The translations under genes and the position numbers were made by a program. DNA of 35,901 bases from positions 1 to 35,901 of the forward strand of contig JACFMZ010000017.1 of assembly GCA_019455105.1 (NCBI GenBank), in the 5' to 3' direction. Under the pieces are notes generated by a model, which was not told the origin of the DNA, ran no database searches, and saw nothing but the letters and a program-made list of their open reading frames with translations. The stretch is from Bacteroidota bacterium (GTDB taxonomy: Bacteria; Bacteroidota; Ignavibacteria; UBA10030; UBA8401). Positions 14,801 through 24,672 of the stretch are shown piece by piece (positions within the stretch are counted from its first letter, which is position 1; each line of letters opens with the position of its first letter).

Positions 14801-15751
14801 ATGGAACAACGATACGCAATCGGCGTCGATCTCGGCGGAACAACGGTAAAGACCGGATTAATTTCAGAATCCGGCGAAATTGTTTTTCAAACAAAACTTC
14901 CGACTCTTGCCGAACAAAATCCTGAGGCAATTATCAGCCAGATAAAAAAGACAATTCACGATGCGCTTCAGGCGGCGCGCGGAAAACATCTTGCCGGTAT
15001 CGGAATTGCTTCCGCCGGAATTATTGAAAACCCGGGGGGAATTGTAAAAAGTCCTCCGAATTTTAAAGGATGGGAAAGCATCCCGCTCGGCAAAGAAATG
15101 GAAAAAGAATTCGGAATGGATGTAGTAGTGGATAACGATGCAAACGCGGCAGCAGTTGCGGAATCGAAATTCGGCGCCGGAAAAGAATATCCGAATTTTC
15201 TTTTTGTTATTTGGGGAACGGGAGTCGGCGGCGGAATTATTTTGAACAATCACATCTATCGCGGACAGTTCGGCGGAGCGGGCGAAGTCGGACATATTTC
15301 CATTGATTACAAAGGACTGCAATGTAACTGCGGAAGCATCGGCTGTGTGGAAGCGTATGTGGGACAGAAGTATTTATCGAAACGGACGATTGAAAAATTG
15401 CAGCATCATCCCGAATCATCGCTTCATAAAATTGTAGGGGGAAATCTTTCCGCGCTTGAACCGATTCATCTTTCTCAGGCGGCGGAAGCGGGGGATGAAT
15501 TCTCTCGGAATGTCTTGCTCGAAGCAGGACAGTTACTCGGCGTTGCCATTGCCAGCGTAATGAATATGCTGGACCTTCGCGTAACGGTTATCGGCGGAGG
15601 TGTTTCGGCAGTCGGTGATTTTGTGTATAATGAAATTATCGCGACAACAAAAAAATATGTATTAACGCCGCTTCGCCCGGGGATTACTGTGCTGCGCGCA
15701 AAACTTGGTAATGATGCAGGAATGTTAGGTGCTGCGGGTCTTGTTCTCTAA
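14801..15751 (+). CDS. ROK-family sugar kinase (glucokinase-like)
   Basis: The 316-residue protein has the ROK fold: phosphate-1 loop GVDLGGTTVKTG (8-19), catalytic Asp113 in DNDANAAAVAE, WGTGVGGGI (138-146), GEVGH (161-165, sugar contact) and the zinc motif CNCGSIGC (175-182) with Glu184. No helix-turn-helix precedes it, so it is an enzyme rather than a repressor. It likely phosphorylates glucose or an N-acetylhexosamine with ATP in the cytosol. The sugar cannot be named from sequence alone, but glucokinase is the usual assignment. It lies 42 bases after rarA and 70 bases before the preferred LptD start. Confidence 0.92.
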   Translation: MEQRYAIGVDLGGTTVKTGLISESGEIVFQTKLPTLAEQNPEAIISQIKKTIHDALQAARGKHLAGIGIASAGIIENPGGIVKSPPNFKGWESIPLGKEMEKEFGMDVVVDNDANAAAVAESKFGAGKEYPNFLFVIWGTGVGGGIILNNHIYRGQFGGAGEVGHISIDYKGLQCNCGSIGCVEAYVGQKYLSKRTIEKLQHHPESSLHKIVGGNLSALEPIHLSQAAEAGDEFSRNVLLEAGQLLGVAIASVMNMLDLRVTVIGGGVSAVGDFVYNEIIATTKKYVLTPLRPGITVLRAKLGNDAGMLGAAGLVL

Positions 15752-15821
15752 AAGAAAAAATATTTTCTATATTCATTGTTTACGATACAGTAATGCTGAA
15801 CAATATGGCATTGCTGTACAG

Positions 15822-18407
15822 TTGCGCGTTCTCGCTTTCGCCGTATTTCTTTTTGCCGCTCAAATAGTTTCCGCTCAAACACCGGATTCGTCTGCGCCTC
15901 TGAGAGATTCCGTTACAGCAGTAAAAGATACTTCCACATTTTTTTCTGATTCTCTTTTCGCAAAAAAAGATACAACAAAATCTTCCGGCGGGATTGATTC
16001 CGTAGTTACCTATTCTTCTTCGGATTCCATTGTCTTTACATTTTCCGATAAGCAGATGAAGCTGTATGGAAAAGGAAAAGTTCAGTATCGAGATCTTGCG
16101 CTGACGGCTGAGCAGATTGAGGTGAATTGGAATTCGAATAATCTCGAAGCTTCCGGCGTGCTGGATTCTTCTAAAGCAATGACAACAGATTCGCTGAAAC
16201 AGCGTTACCGCGGCACTCCGGTGATGAAAGAAGGTTCTGAAGAATATAAAGGATGGAAGATCGGTTATAATTTTAAAACACAAAAAGGGCGTGTTACGCT
16301 CGGCGAAACAGAAAGTGAGAAAAGTTATTACTACGGCGAGCAGATTAAAAAAGTTGACCGCAATATGATGTTTATCTCAAACGGAATGTTTACTACCTGC
16401 GAACTCGGTCATCCGCATTTTTATTTTTTTACGCCGGAAATGCGCATGACCATGAAAGATAAAATCGTTGCCCGGCCGATTTATCTCTATATTTCCGATG
16501 TGCCGATTTTTGCTCTTCCATTCGGCGTGTTTCCGAGTCAGGGGGGAAGGCGTTCGGGAATTATTGCGCCGGCGTACGGCGATGACGGAAGAAGAGGGCG
16601 TTATCTTTCGCATTTAGGGTACTACGAAGCAATAAATGATTATATGGATTTCAGCATTGCCGGTGATTGGTACACCAGCGGCGCGTATCGCGTCTATCCC
16701 AATTTTCGTTATGCAAAGCGGTATGATTTTACCGGTTCAATTTCCGGTGAATATGCGCGTGATATCAGCGGCGAGCCGAAAGATTTTGACCGCGTGAATA
16801 ATGAATATTACCGCGCAAATCTTATTCATCATCAAACCTTTAATCCTACAACGCGTCTTGATGTGGATTTTACCTTTGCCAGCAACAATTCATTTCAGGC
16901 AACCAATTCATACAAAGAATATTTGCAGCAGGAAATTTATTCTAACGCCACCTTAAGCAAATCGTGGGAAGGAACAAACCGAAGCATGACGGTGAATATT
17001 TCCCGCCGCCAGGATCTTCGCTTGGGAAATGTTGATGCAACGCTTCCTGCCGCCAGTTTTTCTCAAGGTCAGGTGTATCCATTCCGCTTTGGAAAAACAA
17101 AATCTTCTTCAAGCTATCAGTGGTATGAAATGATTGGCTTGAGTTACAGCGCTCAGGGAATGCGTAAAGAGAACAAAACACGGCAGAACGACACAACGGC
17201 GTTTACCTTTTATAAGCGAGAAGGTATTAATCATAGTCCGTCAATTAATTTAACATTGCCGAAACTTGGATATTTTTCTGTTACGCCGTCGTTAAATTAT
17301 TCTGAAAAATGGTACGACAAAAGTTCCGCCATTACCGGATTTGATTCTTTGAGGAATCCCGTTGTGGAAGATAAAAACGGATTTGAGGCGGTTCGCTATT
17401 TCAGTACCGGCGTAAATGTTTCAACAAAACTTTACGGCATTTTAAATTCGCCGATTCCCGGTATCGTCGGATTTCGTCATACGGTTACGCCGTCGATAAG
17501 TTATTTTTATCAGCCGGATTTTTCTGAAAAGGAATGGGGTTATTACACATATTATACCGATAGAAGCGGGAGAACGGTAAAGTTCAATCGTTTTCAAAAA
17601 GAAATATTCGGCGGTGCGCCGGCAGGAAAATCACAGGCGATAAATATGAGCGTTGGAAATTTATTTGAAATGAAAACCGCCGCGAAAGATACAATTCAGA
17701 AAGAACAGAAATATCAGTTGTTAAATTTAGGCGCCAGCGCGGGATACAATTTTGCCGCCGACAGCATGCGTCTTTCTGATCTTTCCGTAAATTTCCGAAC
17801 TGATGTTGCACAGATTCTCGGCTTAAGCGGAAATGCAAATTACAGTTTTTATGAATTTAATCAGACGGCGAATACGCGGGTAAATAAATTTCTTTTTAAT
17901 GAAGGGAAAGGTATCGCACGAATGACGAGTTTTAGTGTAAGCGCCTCCATTACACTCAGTGGCGAACGAAGAACGGCTGAAACTCAGCAGCAAAAAGATG
18001 ACTCAATTCGTGTTGCGGACAATCAACTGAACCGGCAGACCGGTTATCGCGGAATATATCAAGAAGATGTTCCCGATTTCAGTGTTCCCTGGAATCTCAG
18101 CGTCAATTTTAATTTTAATCAGAACCAGGAAAATCCGAAAAATAAATTTCGCAATGCAAGCGTTAACGGAAACTTAGGATTTAGTCTTACGGAAAATTGG
18201 CGGTTTACAATGTCGGGAAATTATGATCTCATTCGAAAACAATTTGCGGCACCCAGCATCAATATTTTCCGCGATCTGCATTGCTGGGAAATGAGTTTCC
18301 AATGGACGCCGATCGGCGCGCTTGCCGGTTATCGTTTTGAAATTAAAGTGAAGGCGCCGCAATTGCAGGATATTAAAGTTACCAAAACCGAAAATAATCG
18401 TTTTTAA
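15822..18407 (+). CDS. LptD/OstA-like outer-membrane LPS assembly protein
   Basis: With a TTG start at 15822 the 861-residue product begins with a clean signal peptide ([18 protein letters not shown]). A GTG at 15729 would add 31 residues, overlap the kinase gene and bury the signal, so I consider it unlikely. No ATG is in frame and no ribosome binding site is clear. Residues about 70-170 form an OstA/LptA jellyroll ([22 protein letters not shown]). The LptD signature follows ([42 protein letters not shown]), then a long beta-barrel rich in alternating aromatic strands. LptD inserts lipopolysaccharide in the outer leaflet with LptE. This large Bacteroidota-type form lacks an obvious LptE partner in the window. 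It is followed one base later by the DUF255 gene. Confidence 0.9.
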   Translation: MRVLAFAVFLFAAQIVSAQTPDSSAPLRDSVTAVKDTSTFFSDSLFAKKDTTKSSGGIDSVVTYSSSDSIVFTFSDKQMKLYGKGKVQYRDLALTAEQIEVNWNSNNLEASGVLDSSKAMTTDSLKQRYRGTPVMKEGSEEYKGWKIGYNFKTQKGRVTLGETESEKSYYYGEQIKKVDRNMMFISNGMFTTCELGHPHFYFFTPEMRMTMKDKIVARPIYLYISDVPIFALPFGVFPSQGGRRSGIIAPAYGDDGRRGRYLSHLGYYEAINDYMDFSIAGDWYTSGAYRVYPNFRYAKRYDFTGSISGEYARDISGEPKDFDRVNNEYYRANLIHHQTFNPTTRLDVDFTFASNNSFQATNSYKEYLQQEIYSNATLSKSWEGTNRSMTVNISRRQDLRLGNVDATLPAASFSQGQVYPFRFGKTKSSSSYQWYEMIGLSYSAQGMRKENKTRQNDTTAFTFYKREGINHSPSINLTLPKLGYFSVTPSLNYSEKWYDKSSAITGFDSLRNPVVEDKNGFEAVRYFSTGVNVSTKLYGILNSPIPGIVGFRHTVTPSISYFYQPDFSEKEWGYYTYYTDRSGRTVKFNRFQKEIFGGAPAGKSQAINMSVGNLFEMKTAAKDTIQKEQKYQLLNLGASAGYNFAADSMRLSDLSVNFRTDVAQILGLSGNANYSFYEFNQTANTRVNKFLFNEGKGIARMTSFSVSASITLSGERRTAETQQQKDDSIRVADNQLNRQTGYRGIYQEDVPDFSVPWNLSVNFNFNQNQENPKNKFRNASVNGNLGFSLTENWRFTMSGNYDLIRKQFAAPSINIFRDLHCWEMSFQWTPIGALAGYRFEIKVKAPQLQDIKVTKTENNRF

Positions 18408-18408
18408 T

Positions 18409-20508
18409 ATGAACCGTTTACAATTTGAAAAATCTCCGTATCTCCTTCAACATGCACAGAATCCTGTGGATTGGTTCCCGTGGGGAACGCAAGCATTTGA
18501 AAAAGCAAAAAAAGAAAACAAGCCGATATTTCTTTCAATCGGATATTCAACGTGTCATTGGTGCCATGTTATGGAACATGAATCGTTTGAAGACGAAACT
18601 GTCGCAAAAATTATGAACAGCAATTTTGTCTGCATCAAAGTCGATCGTGAAGAACGTCCGGATGTTGATAAGGTGTATATGACCGCCGTGCAGATGATGT
18701 TCGGACACGGCGGCTGGCCACTATCTGTTTTTCTTACGCCGGAACTGAAACCGTTTTACGGCGGCACCTACTTTCCGCCGAAAGATATGAACGGAAGGCC
18801 GGGATTTACAACGGTGCTGGAAAGAATCAGCGAAGTGTGGCAAAAAGAGAACGATGATATTGTTCACTCAGGCGAAGAATTAATAAACGCTATGCTTCAG
18901 CAGCAGTGTGTAAATATTGAAACATCGGAAATTTCCGAGTCGATGCTGAAAAGAACGTACCACCAGCTTGCGGCAAGTTATGATGTGAAATACGGCGGTT
19001 TCGGCGACGGTACAAAATTTCCCCGCCCGGTTATTTTTAATTTTCTCTTTCGTTATTACCGGCGAAAAAAAGAAGATGAGGCATTAAAAATGTCCCTAAC
19101 AACTCTTCTGGCAATGGCAAACAGCGGAATGGTTGATCATCTCGGCGGAGGGTTTCACCGCTATTCCGTAGATGCGCAGTGGAGAGTTCCGCATTTCGAA
19201 AAAATGTTGTATGATCAAGCGCAGCTTGCCCATTCCTACTGCGATGCCTATCAGATTACTCAGGATGAAGTCTTTGCCGCTACGGCAAGAGAAACGCTGG
19301 ATTATGTTCTTCGTGATATGACTTCTTCCGAAGGGGGATTTTACTCGGCGGAAGATGCGGACAGCATTGATCCGAAAAATCCGGGACGAAAAACCGAAGG
19401 AGCATTTTATGTTTGGGAGAAAAACGAGATTGAAGCCGTATTAACTCCGGAAGAGGCAAAAGTATTTTGTTTGTATTATTGCGTAGAAGAAAACGGAAAT
19501 GCTTTTTCCGACCCGCAGAATGAATTTGTTAAAAAGAATATTTTGTATTCTCCGTTAACCATTGAAGAAACAGCGGAGAAGTGCGGCGTAACATCGGAAG
19601 TCTGTGCTCGTTTGCTGGAAAGCGGAAAGAAAAAACTTTTTCACCATCGTGCGGCGCGGCGCCGTCCGCATCTGGATGATAAAATTCTTACCGGATGGAA
19701 CGGTCTGATGATTGGCGCAATGGCGCGCGGTTCACGTGTGCTGGGAGAAAAAAAATATCTTAAGGCGGCAATTGCTTCGGCGGAATGTATTCAGAAAAAC
19801 CTGTTTCATTCCGCATCGCAAAAATTATATCGGCGCTACCGAAGCGGTGAAGCAAAAATTGATGCGCAGCTTGATGATTATGCATTTTATATTTCCGGCT
19901 TACTTGAATTATATTTTGCCACATTCGATCTTCGCTGGCTGAAATTTGCTTCCGAATTGCAGGGACTGCAAACGACATTATTCTGGGATTCATCCGGTGC
20001 CGGATTTTTTGATACCGACGGAAAAGATTCTTCATTGTTAGTTCGTATGAAAGAATCGTACGACGGTGCCGAACCTTCAGGAAATTCCGTTTCTGTATTG
20101 AACCTTCTCCGTTTAGCTGAATTGACCGGAGAGAAGCAATTAAAAGATTATGCGGAAAAGTCATTAAAATATTTTTCGGGATTGCTTCAACAATCTCCGC
20201 AGACGGCGCCGTTAATGATGTCCGCCGTTGATTCATATCTGGCTGCACCGATGCATCTTATTCTTGCCGGCGGAAAATCCGAAGCAGAACAATTTGCCGG
20301 CGCTGTTTCAAAATTTTATCTTCCCGATTTATTACAAATTTTATTGGATAAAAGTTCTAAAGAATATTTCCAAGCAAAGCTGCCGTTTACAACCTTAATG
20401 GGAAATGAAGCAGAAGAGAGAATAACGGCGTATTACTGTAAAGATTACGCGTGTCAGCTTCCGGTGAAAACCGCGGAGGAACTTGTCACCCTTATACAGA
20501 AATACTAA
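18409..20508 (+). CDS. DUF255 thioredoxin-fold protein (YyaL/SSP411 family)
   Basis: The 699-residue cytosolic protein has an N-terminal thioredoxin-like domain with the family opening [19 protein letters not shown] and active-site-like C49-H50-W51-C52. The segments [10 protein letters not shown] and [11 protein letters not shown] (about 76-110) follow. The rest is an alpha/alpha-barrel domain related to N-acylglucosamine 2-epimerases and glycosidases ([53 protein letters not shown]). Members are common in bacteria, archaea and animals (spermatogenesis-associated protein 20). Their reaction is not established to my knowledge. One base separates it from the LptD stop, so they should share a transcript. 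Confidence 0.93.
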   Translation: MNRLQFEKSPYLLQHAQNPVDWFPWGTQAFEKAKKENKPIFLSIGYSTCHWCHVMEHESFEDETVAKIMNSNFVCIKVDREERPDVDKVYMTAVQMMFGHGGWPLSVFLTPELKPFYGGTYFPPKDMNGRPGFTTVLERISEVWQKENDDIVHSGEELINAMLQQQCVNIETSEISESMLKRTYHQLAASYDVKYGGFGDGTKFPRPVIFNFLFRYYRRKKEDEALKMSLTTLLAMANSGMVDHLGGGFHRYSVDAQWRVPHFEKMLYDQAQLAHSYCDAYQITQDEVFAATARETLDYVLRDMTSSEGGFYSAEDADSIDPKNPGRKTEGAFYVWEKNEIEAVLTPEEAKVFCLYYCVEENGNAFSDPQNEFVKKNILYSPLTIEETAEKCGVTSEVCARLLESGKKKLFHHRAARRRPHLDDKILTGWNGLMIGAMARGSRVLGEKKYLKAAIASAECIQKNLFHSASQKLYRRYRSGEAKIDAQLDDYAFYISGLLELYFATFDLRWLKFASELQGLQTTLFWDSSGAGFFDTDGKDSSLLVRMKESYDGAEPSGNSVSVLNLLRLAELTGEKQLKDYAEKSLKYFSGLLQQSPQTAPLMMSAVDSYLAAPMHLILAGGKSEAEQFAGAVSKFYLPDLLQILLDKSSKEYFQAKLPFTTLMGNEAEERITAYYCKDYACQLPVKTAEELVTLIQKY

Positions 20509-20635
20509 TTACGATGTGACATAAAATATTGGAAATTTTATGAAATTTTCTATTGCAAATGGAGTACTATCTATTTATTTTCACTATACTTAATAATAAA
20601 AATTACTCTCTGTTGATCTATAAAGGATATCTTAT

Positions 20636-20983
20636 ATGAGTCTAAAATCTTCAACGCTTGATGATGGTAAAGTTGTCATCTTAGAGCCAAAGGGGTCGCT
20701 GGTCGGCGGCGCTGAAACTGATGAATTGAAACTTAAAATTCAATCTCTTGTTGAGCAAGGCAATCGTAAATTAATTATCGACCTTGCCGATGTTACGTAT
20801 CTCAATTCTTCAGCAATCGGCACTCTTGTTTCCGGTTATACAACGTACACCAATCGTCAAGGCAAGTTTATTCTCTGCAATGTTAATAAAAGTATTTCAA
20901 ATATTTTTCTTGTAACAAAGCTTTCAACAATTTTTATTGTTGCGGATAAACGAGAAGACGCAATTTATGAAATAGCAAAATAA
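20636..20983 (+). CDS. STAS-domain anti-sigma factor antagonist
   Basis: The 115-residue cytosolic protein is a single STAS domain of the SpoIIAA/RsbV type. It has GSLVGGAETDELK at 20-32, KLIIDLADVTYLNSSAIGTLV (45-65), and the phosphoacceptor region N57-S58-S59-A60 where DSSG is usual. Ser58 corresponds to the serine phosphorylated in SpoIIAA. Such proteins bind an RsbW-like kinase/anti-sigma factor, and phosphorylation switches the binding. No kinase, phosphatase or sigma factor is present in the window. AAGGA (20623-20627) lies nine bases before the ATG. It is followed 41 bases later by the TolQ/ExbB gene, so it heads the TonB operon and may control or be controlled with it. Confidence 0.9.
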   Translation: MSLKSSTLDDGKVVILEPKGSLVGGAETDELKLKIQSLVEQGNRKLIIDLADVTYLNSSAIGTLVSGYTTYTNRQGKFILCNVNKSISNIFLVTKLSTIFIVADKREDAIYEIAK

Positions 20984-21024
20984 AAACTTTTAACTAATCT
21001 TTATATAAATAAAGGAGTCGTTAT

Positions 21025-21747
21025 ATGAAACAAGGTTCACTCAACCTGATTATTATCTTCGGTGCCGCTATCATCGGCTACGCGATTTACGAATATATGC
21101 TGCCGCAATTTGTTAAAGAAGGAGGTCCGCTTGTTGCCGGTCTTGTTGCTCTTTCTATTATGGTGTTAACATATGTTATTGAACGTTTACTTTCTTTAAA
21201 GAAAGCCGGCGGAAAGAGTCCTCTGCCGAAATTTCTTCAAGCGTTGGTAAAAAATTTGAATGAGAATGATATTACCGCAGCAATTACCGCCTGCGATAAA
21301 CAACGCGGTTCGCTTGCAAATATTGTGAAATCAGGATTGATTCGATATCAAGAGACCGAAACGAAAAAAGATTTTACGAAAAAAGAACGCATGGAAGAGG
21401 TAAAACGCGTTATTGAAGAATCCACGATGCTCGAAATGCCGATTCTTGAAAAGAACCTTATTTCATTATCAACTATTGCCTCTATTTCTACAATGTGGGG
21501 ACTGCTTGGAACTGTGCTTGGAATGATTCGTGCTTTTGCCGCTCTTGCCCGCGCCGGCGCGCCGGATGCCACGCAGCTTTCTCTTGGAATTTCCGAAGCG
21601 CTTATTAACACCGCCGGCGGAATCGCCATTGCGATTGCAGCGATTGTTTCTTACAACTTCTTTACGACAAAGATCGACGGCATGACCTATATGATTGATG
21701 AAGCAAGTAAGAATATTTTAATGAACTTGCAATCGAAGCACGAATAA
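21025..21747 (+). CDS. MotA/TolQ/ExbB proton channel protein
   Basis: The 240-residue inner-membrane protein has two N-terminal hydrophobic segments (about 7-27 and 38-56), a cytoplasmic loop and two conserved C-terminal helices (147-170 and 192-213). The family core is SISTMWGLLGTVLGMIRAF, then LSLGISEALINTAGGI with the Thr in the proton path. With two ExbD proteins it should form the proton-driven motor that energises TonB. The extra N-terminal helix is usual in Bacteroidota-type ExbB, as I recall. AAAGGAG lies before the ATG. Gaps to its neighbours are short and on one strand, as in an operon. Confidence 0.93.
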   Translation: MKQGSLNLIIIFGAAIIGYAIYEYMLPQFVKEGGPLVAGLVALSIMVLTYVIERLLSLKKAGGKSPLPKFLQALVKNLNENDITAAITACDKQRGSLANIVKSGLIRYQETETKKDFTKKERMEEVKRVIEESTMLEMPILEKNLISLSTIASISTMWGLLGTVLGMIRAFAALARAGAPDATQLSLGISEALINTAGGIAIAIAAIVSYNFFTTKIDGMTYMIDEASKNILMNLQSKHE

Positions 21748-21766
21748 AACTTGAAGAGGTTTTCTT

Positions 21767-22222
21767 ATGGCAAAGAGTAAACGTGTCGGTTTTAAGCTCG
21801 ACATGACCCCGATGGTAGACGTCGGATTCTTGTTGTTAACGTTCTTTATGTTAACAACGCAATTTAAACCGCCCGAAGTAGCAGAAATTGTTCTTCCGGC
21901 ATCGCACTCTGCATTTAAACTGCCGGATTCCGATGTTTTGACGATTACCATTGATAAAGACGGCAATATTTTTATCGGTGTAGATTCGCAAAATCTTCGT
22001 GCGGCATTGTTCGGCGAACAGAATAAATTAAAAGCCGGTGTCCAGGTAAATTTACAAGAACTGGATCAAACAATTCGCGAAGCCAGAACACGAAATCCAA
22101 AATTACGTACTGTTATTCGCGGGCACAGAGATGCACAATATAAAGTTGTTCAAGATGTGATGGATGTTTTACAAAAAACATTGGTAACGCGTTTCAATTT
22201 GGTTACTGATCTTGAAAGGTAA
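21767..22222 (+). CDS. exbD: ExbD/TolR biopolymer transport protein, first paralog
   Basis: The 151-residue protein has one membrane helix at about 17-34 with the conserved proton-carrying Asp18 in LDMTPMVDVGFLLL, and a periplasmic ExbD domain that ends VMDVLQKTLVTRFNLVTDLER. It should pair with the TolQ/ExbB protein. GAAGAGG serves as ribosome binding site. It is followed after 19 bases by a second ExbD, which is the common Bacteroidota arrangement. Confidence 0.93.
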   Translation: MAKSKRVGFKLDMTPMVDVGFLLLTFFMLTTQFKPPEVAEIVLPASHSAFKLPDSDVLTITIDKDGNIFIGVDSQNLRAALFGEQNKLKAGVQVNLQELDQTIREARTRNPKLRTVIRGHRDAQYKVVQDVMDVLQKTLVTRFNLVTDLER

Positions 22223-22241
22223 TCCTTAGGAGTTTATACTT

Positions 22242-22754
22242 ATGGCAGATGTTGATTTATCGCAATCGAAGGGGAAGCAAAAGCACGGAAAAAAGAGGAA
22301 AGGTAAACGTCTTGGTGTGCGTATAGATATGACGCCGATGGTGGACGTAGCTTTTCTCTTGTTGACGTTTTTTATGCTCACCACAACAATGAGCAAACCC
22401 CAAACAATGGAAATTAATTTACCGCCGGATTCTAAAACAAATGTGGAAGTCGCCGAATCCAACTTGTTAACACTTCGCATCAGCGATGACTTTAACGTGT
22501 TTTGGAATATCGGTATTGAAAAACCGCAAAAGGTCGCCGGAGCTGATAAAAAAGAAAAGCTTGTCAATCTCGGAAAACTTTTAAAAGAACGAAGTGCGGC
22601 AAACCAAAAATTGATTACACTCGTTAAAGTTGATGGTAAAGCAAAATATATTGATATGGTAGATATTATGGATGAACTTAATATAAATGATATCACTAGA
22701 TTTAGTCTTGCCCCGATGCTTGATGAAGATAGAAAATTAATTTCAACGCTTTAA
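22242..22754 (+). CDS. exbD: ExbD/TolR biopolymer transport protein, second paralog
   Basis: The 170-residue product has a Lys-rich cytoplasmic tail (8-24), the same DMTPMVDVAFLLLTFFML motif with Asp35, and a periplasmic domain longer than that of the first copy. The two paralogs are similar around the membrane helix but differ in the periplasmic part, so they probably form a mixed ExbD pair inside one channel. TAGGAG lies upstream of the ATG. It overlaps nothing and is followed 26 bases later by tonB. Confidence 0.93.
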   Translation: MADVDLSQSKGKQKHGKKRKGKRLGVRIDMTPMVDVAFLLLTFFMLTTTMSKPQTMEINLPPDSKTNVEVAESNLLTLRISDDFNVFWNIGIEKPQKVAGADKKEKLVNLGKLLKERSAANQKLITLVKVDGKAKYIDMVDIMDELNINDITRFSLAPMLDEDRKLISTL

Positions 22755-22780
22755 CCTCAAATGTGTAAGGGATAATAATT

Positions 22781-23518
22781 ATGGCAACAATAACAGCCGA
22801 AAAATCTGTATACGGCTATAAAGAACTTCGCCTATTAGCAAAGAAATATTCTTACACAGCTTTAATAATAGCTGGAATATTTCATATTGCGGCGATGGGA
22901 ATATACTACGGGGCGCAGGCGTTGTCTGTAGAAGAGGAGCCGGTCTATTCGGTTCGTATTATGAAATACAGCGACCTTGGTCCGCCTCCTTCAATAACCA
23001 ATTCGCAAGCAGCACCGGCGGTTTCTGTGCAGGCGCCGACAGCACGCCCGACAGTCGGAACGCCGGTACCGGTTCCCGATGCTGAAATAAATCCGGAGCA
23101 AACCATTGCAACGCAGACAGAAATGGCGGCAGCAATGCCGAGCGGCGAAGGTATCGGCGAAGGTTCGGGTCCCGTGGAAATTGAACAGGATGTGAAAATT
23201 GAAGACGACAGTCCACCGCCGGATTTTGTTCCAGTAGAAAAACAACCGCAGCCGATTCCGGGAAATAACCCCGCGCCGGCATATCCGGAAATTGCCCGCC
23301 GCGCCGGTGTTGAAGGTACGGTATGGGTAAAAATTTGGGTTGATAAAGACGGACATCCGAAAAAAGCGATCGTACAAAAATCCGATGCAGAGTTGTTTAA
23401 TCAGCCGGCAATTGATGCGGCGATGAAGTGGAAATTTACACCGGCAATTATGAATAACGGTCCGGTTGCCGTATGGGTTTCCATACCGTTCCGCTTTAAG
23501 CTGAACACCGGACATTGA
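22781..23518 (+). CDS. tonB: TonB-family energy transducer
   Basis: The 245-residue protein has a cytoplasmic stretch of about 26 residues, one membrane helix (27-49), a Pro/Ala/Glu-rich periplasmic spacer (about 55-160, with glycine-rich GEGIGEGSG) and a TonB C-terminal domain (about 162-243). The last contains PAYPEIARRAGVEGTVWVKI and AAMKWKFTPAI. TonB uses the ExbB/ExbD proton motor to open TonB-dependent receptors in the outer membrane. None is in this window, so its clients are unknown. The Pro-Lys repeats of classical TonB are replaced by an acidic spacer. AAGGGA is the ribosome binding site. Confidence 0.93.
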   Translation: MATITAEKSVYGYKELRLLAKKYSYTALIIAGIFHIAAMGIYYGAQALSVEEEPVYSVRIMKYSDLGPPPSITNSQAAPAVSVQAPTARPTVGTPVPVPDAEINPEQTIATQTEMAAAMPSGEGIGEGSGPVEIEQDVKIEDDSPPPDFVPVEKQPQPIPGNNPAPAYPEIARRAGVEGTVWVKIWVDKDGHPKKAIVQKSDAELFNQPAIDAAMKWKFTPAIMNNGPVAVWVSIPFRFKLNTGH

Positions 23519-23528
23519 CACTCTTGAA

Positions 23529-23738
23529 ATGAAACCAGAAAATATATTTGCATACTTCGGATATGCAATGGGAATTGTTTTCTGTGGTTTAGGCGTGTAT
23601 GTGCTGTTCTTTTTTCCGCAAGAATATACTATACCGGAACGCTCTCGGGTAATGTTCGGTGTTGTCTTGCTGTTATACGGTGTTTATAGAATTGCATCAC
23701 TAAAAATTAAACAACGGCAAGAAAATGAAGAACGTTAG
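23529..23738 (+). CDS. Small two-helix membrane protein of unknown function
   Basis: The 69-residue product has two hydrophobic segments (about 8-29 and 40-57) joined by FFPQEYTIPERSRV, and a charged tail. It lies ten bases after tonB, and its end overlaps the start of the PstS-like gene by 14 bases, so it is almost certainly translated as part of the operon. I do not recognise a named family. It may be an assembly or stability factor of the motor, but that is only an inference from position. Confidence 0.8.
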   Translation: MKPENIFAYFGYAMGIVFCGLGVYVLFFFPQEYTIPERSRVMFGVVLLLYGVYRIASLKIKQRQENEER

Positions 23739-24660
23739 ATTATTAATACTGCTGATTTTTATCACCGTTGTTACTCTCACTATAATTTCTTGTAACAGAG
23801 ATGAAAAACGTGAATCCCCGACCGAAGGGGAGCTCACGCTTATTTCATCAGAGGAAATTTTTCCCGTTATGAAAATTGAGTCGGATGATTTTCAACGGGC
23901 GTATGAGAAAACAAAAGTGCTTAATCTCCCTTCCACAACGCGGGATGCCGTTGTGCAGTTATTGAACGACAGCGTAAAGTTAATTATTATTCCCCGCTCG
24001 TTTAACGACGAAGAGCGTTCGGTAATACAGAAGAATGAAATGGAAATTGATTCAACCATTATTGCCTATGACGCCGTGGCGGTAATTGTGAATGCAGAAA
24101 ACAGTCTTTCGCAGATTACCACCGAACAGCTTGGAGCCGTTCTTTCCGGTTCGGCGAAATTCTGGTCAAACATTTCGGGCAAGAATGACCAGCGGACAAT
24201 TGTTGCCGCAATGGGAGAACCGAATTCTGCCGTGTACGAATATCTTAAAACAAATATTACCAAGGGGAAAGCATTTGCCCCGATTGTGTATCCGTGTTCT
24301 ACTTCGTTTCAAATTTTAGAGTTTGTTCAAAAACATTCCAATGCAATAGGATTTATCGGAACGGCATGGATTGCGCAGCTGCCGAAAGGAATTAAAGTAC
24401 TTAAAGTCGGCGATCCGAATTTTAAGAGTGATTCAACGGCAACAGCACTGGAGTTTTTTGAACCTCATCAAGCCTATATCTATCAGAATTTTTATCCGAT
24501 GCGCCGAACAATTTTTATTTATGAACATAACGTCGGTCGGGGGGTCGGGTTAGGCTTAACGTCATTTATCGCCGGCGCGCAAGGTCAAAGCATTATTGTA
24601 AAAAACAATCTCGTCCCGGCAACAATGCCGGTTCGGCTGATTCAACTCACACAAAAGTAA
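23725..24660 (+). CDS. PstS-like substrate-binding lipoprotein
   Basis: The 311-residue protein has a lipoprotein signal (VTLTIISC, Cys23) and a phosphate-binding-protein-like fold (PBP superfamily). Recognisable segments are IIPRSFNDEE, IAYDAVAVIVNAENSLSQIT, GSAKFWSNISG, SAVYEYLK, IGFIGTAWI and a C-terminal MRRTIFIYE plus GLGLTSFIAG. It is most like PstS, the phosphate-binding subunit of the Pst ABC system. However, no pstC, pstA or pstB is nearby. PstS-like genes beside TonB clusters recur in Bacteroidota as I recall. Its ligand and partner are unknown. It starts inside the preceding gene. Confidence 0.88.
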   Translation: MKNVRLLILLIFITVVTLTIISCNRDEKRESPTEGELTLISSEEIFPVMKIESDDFQRAYEKTKVLNLPSTTRDAVVQLLNDSVKLIIIPRSFNDEERSVIQKNEMEIDSTIIAYDAVAVIVNAENSLSQITTEQLGAVLSGSAKFWSNISGKNDQRTIVAAMGEPNSAVYEYLKTNITKGKAFAPIVYPCSTSFQILEFVQKHSNAIGFIGTAWIAQLPKGIKVLKVGDPNFKSDSTATALEFFEPHQAYIYQNFYPMRRTIFIYEHNVGRGVGLGLTSFIAGAQGQSIIVKNNLVPATMPVRLIQLTQK

Positions 24661-24672
24661 AAGGTTATTTTG

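Noticed and set aside
20509-20635. Promoter for the STAS-TonB operon (TTGCAA at 20553, TATTTT at 20576)
   Set aside because: The 17-base spacing is right, but the -10 is a poor match and the region is so AT-rich that several equal candidates exist.
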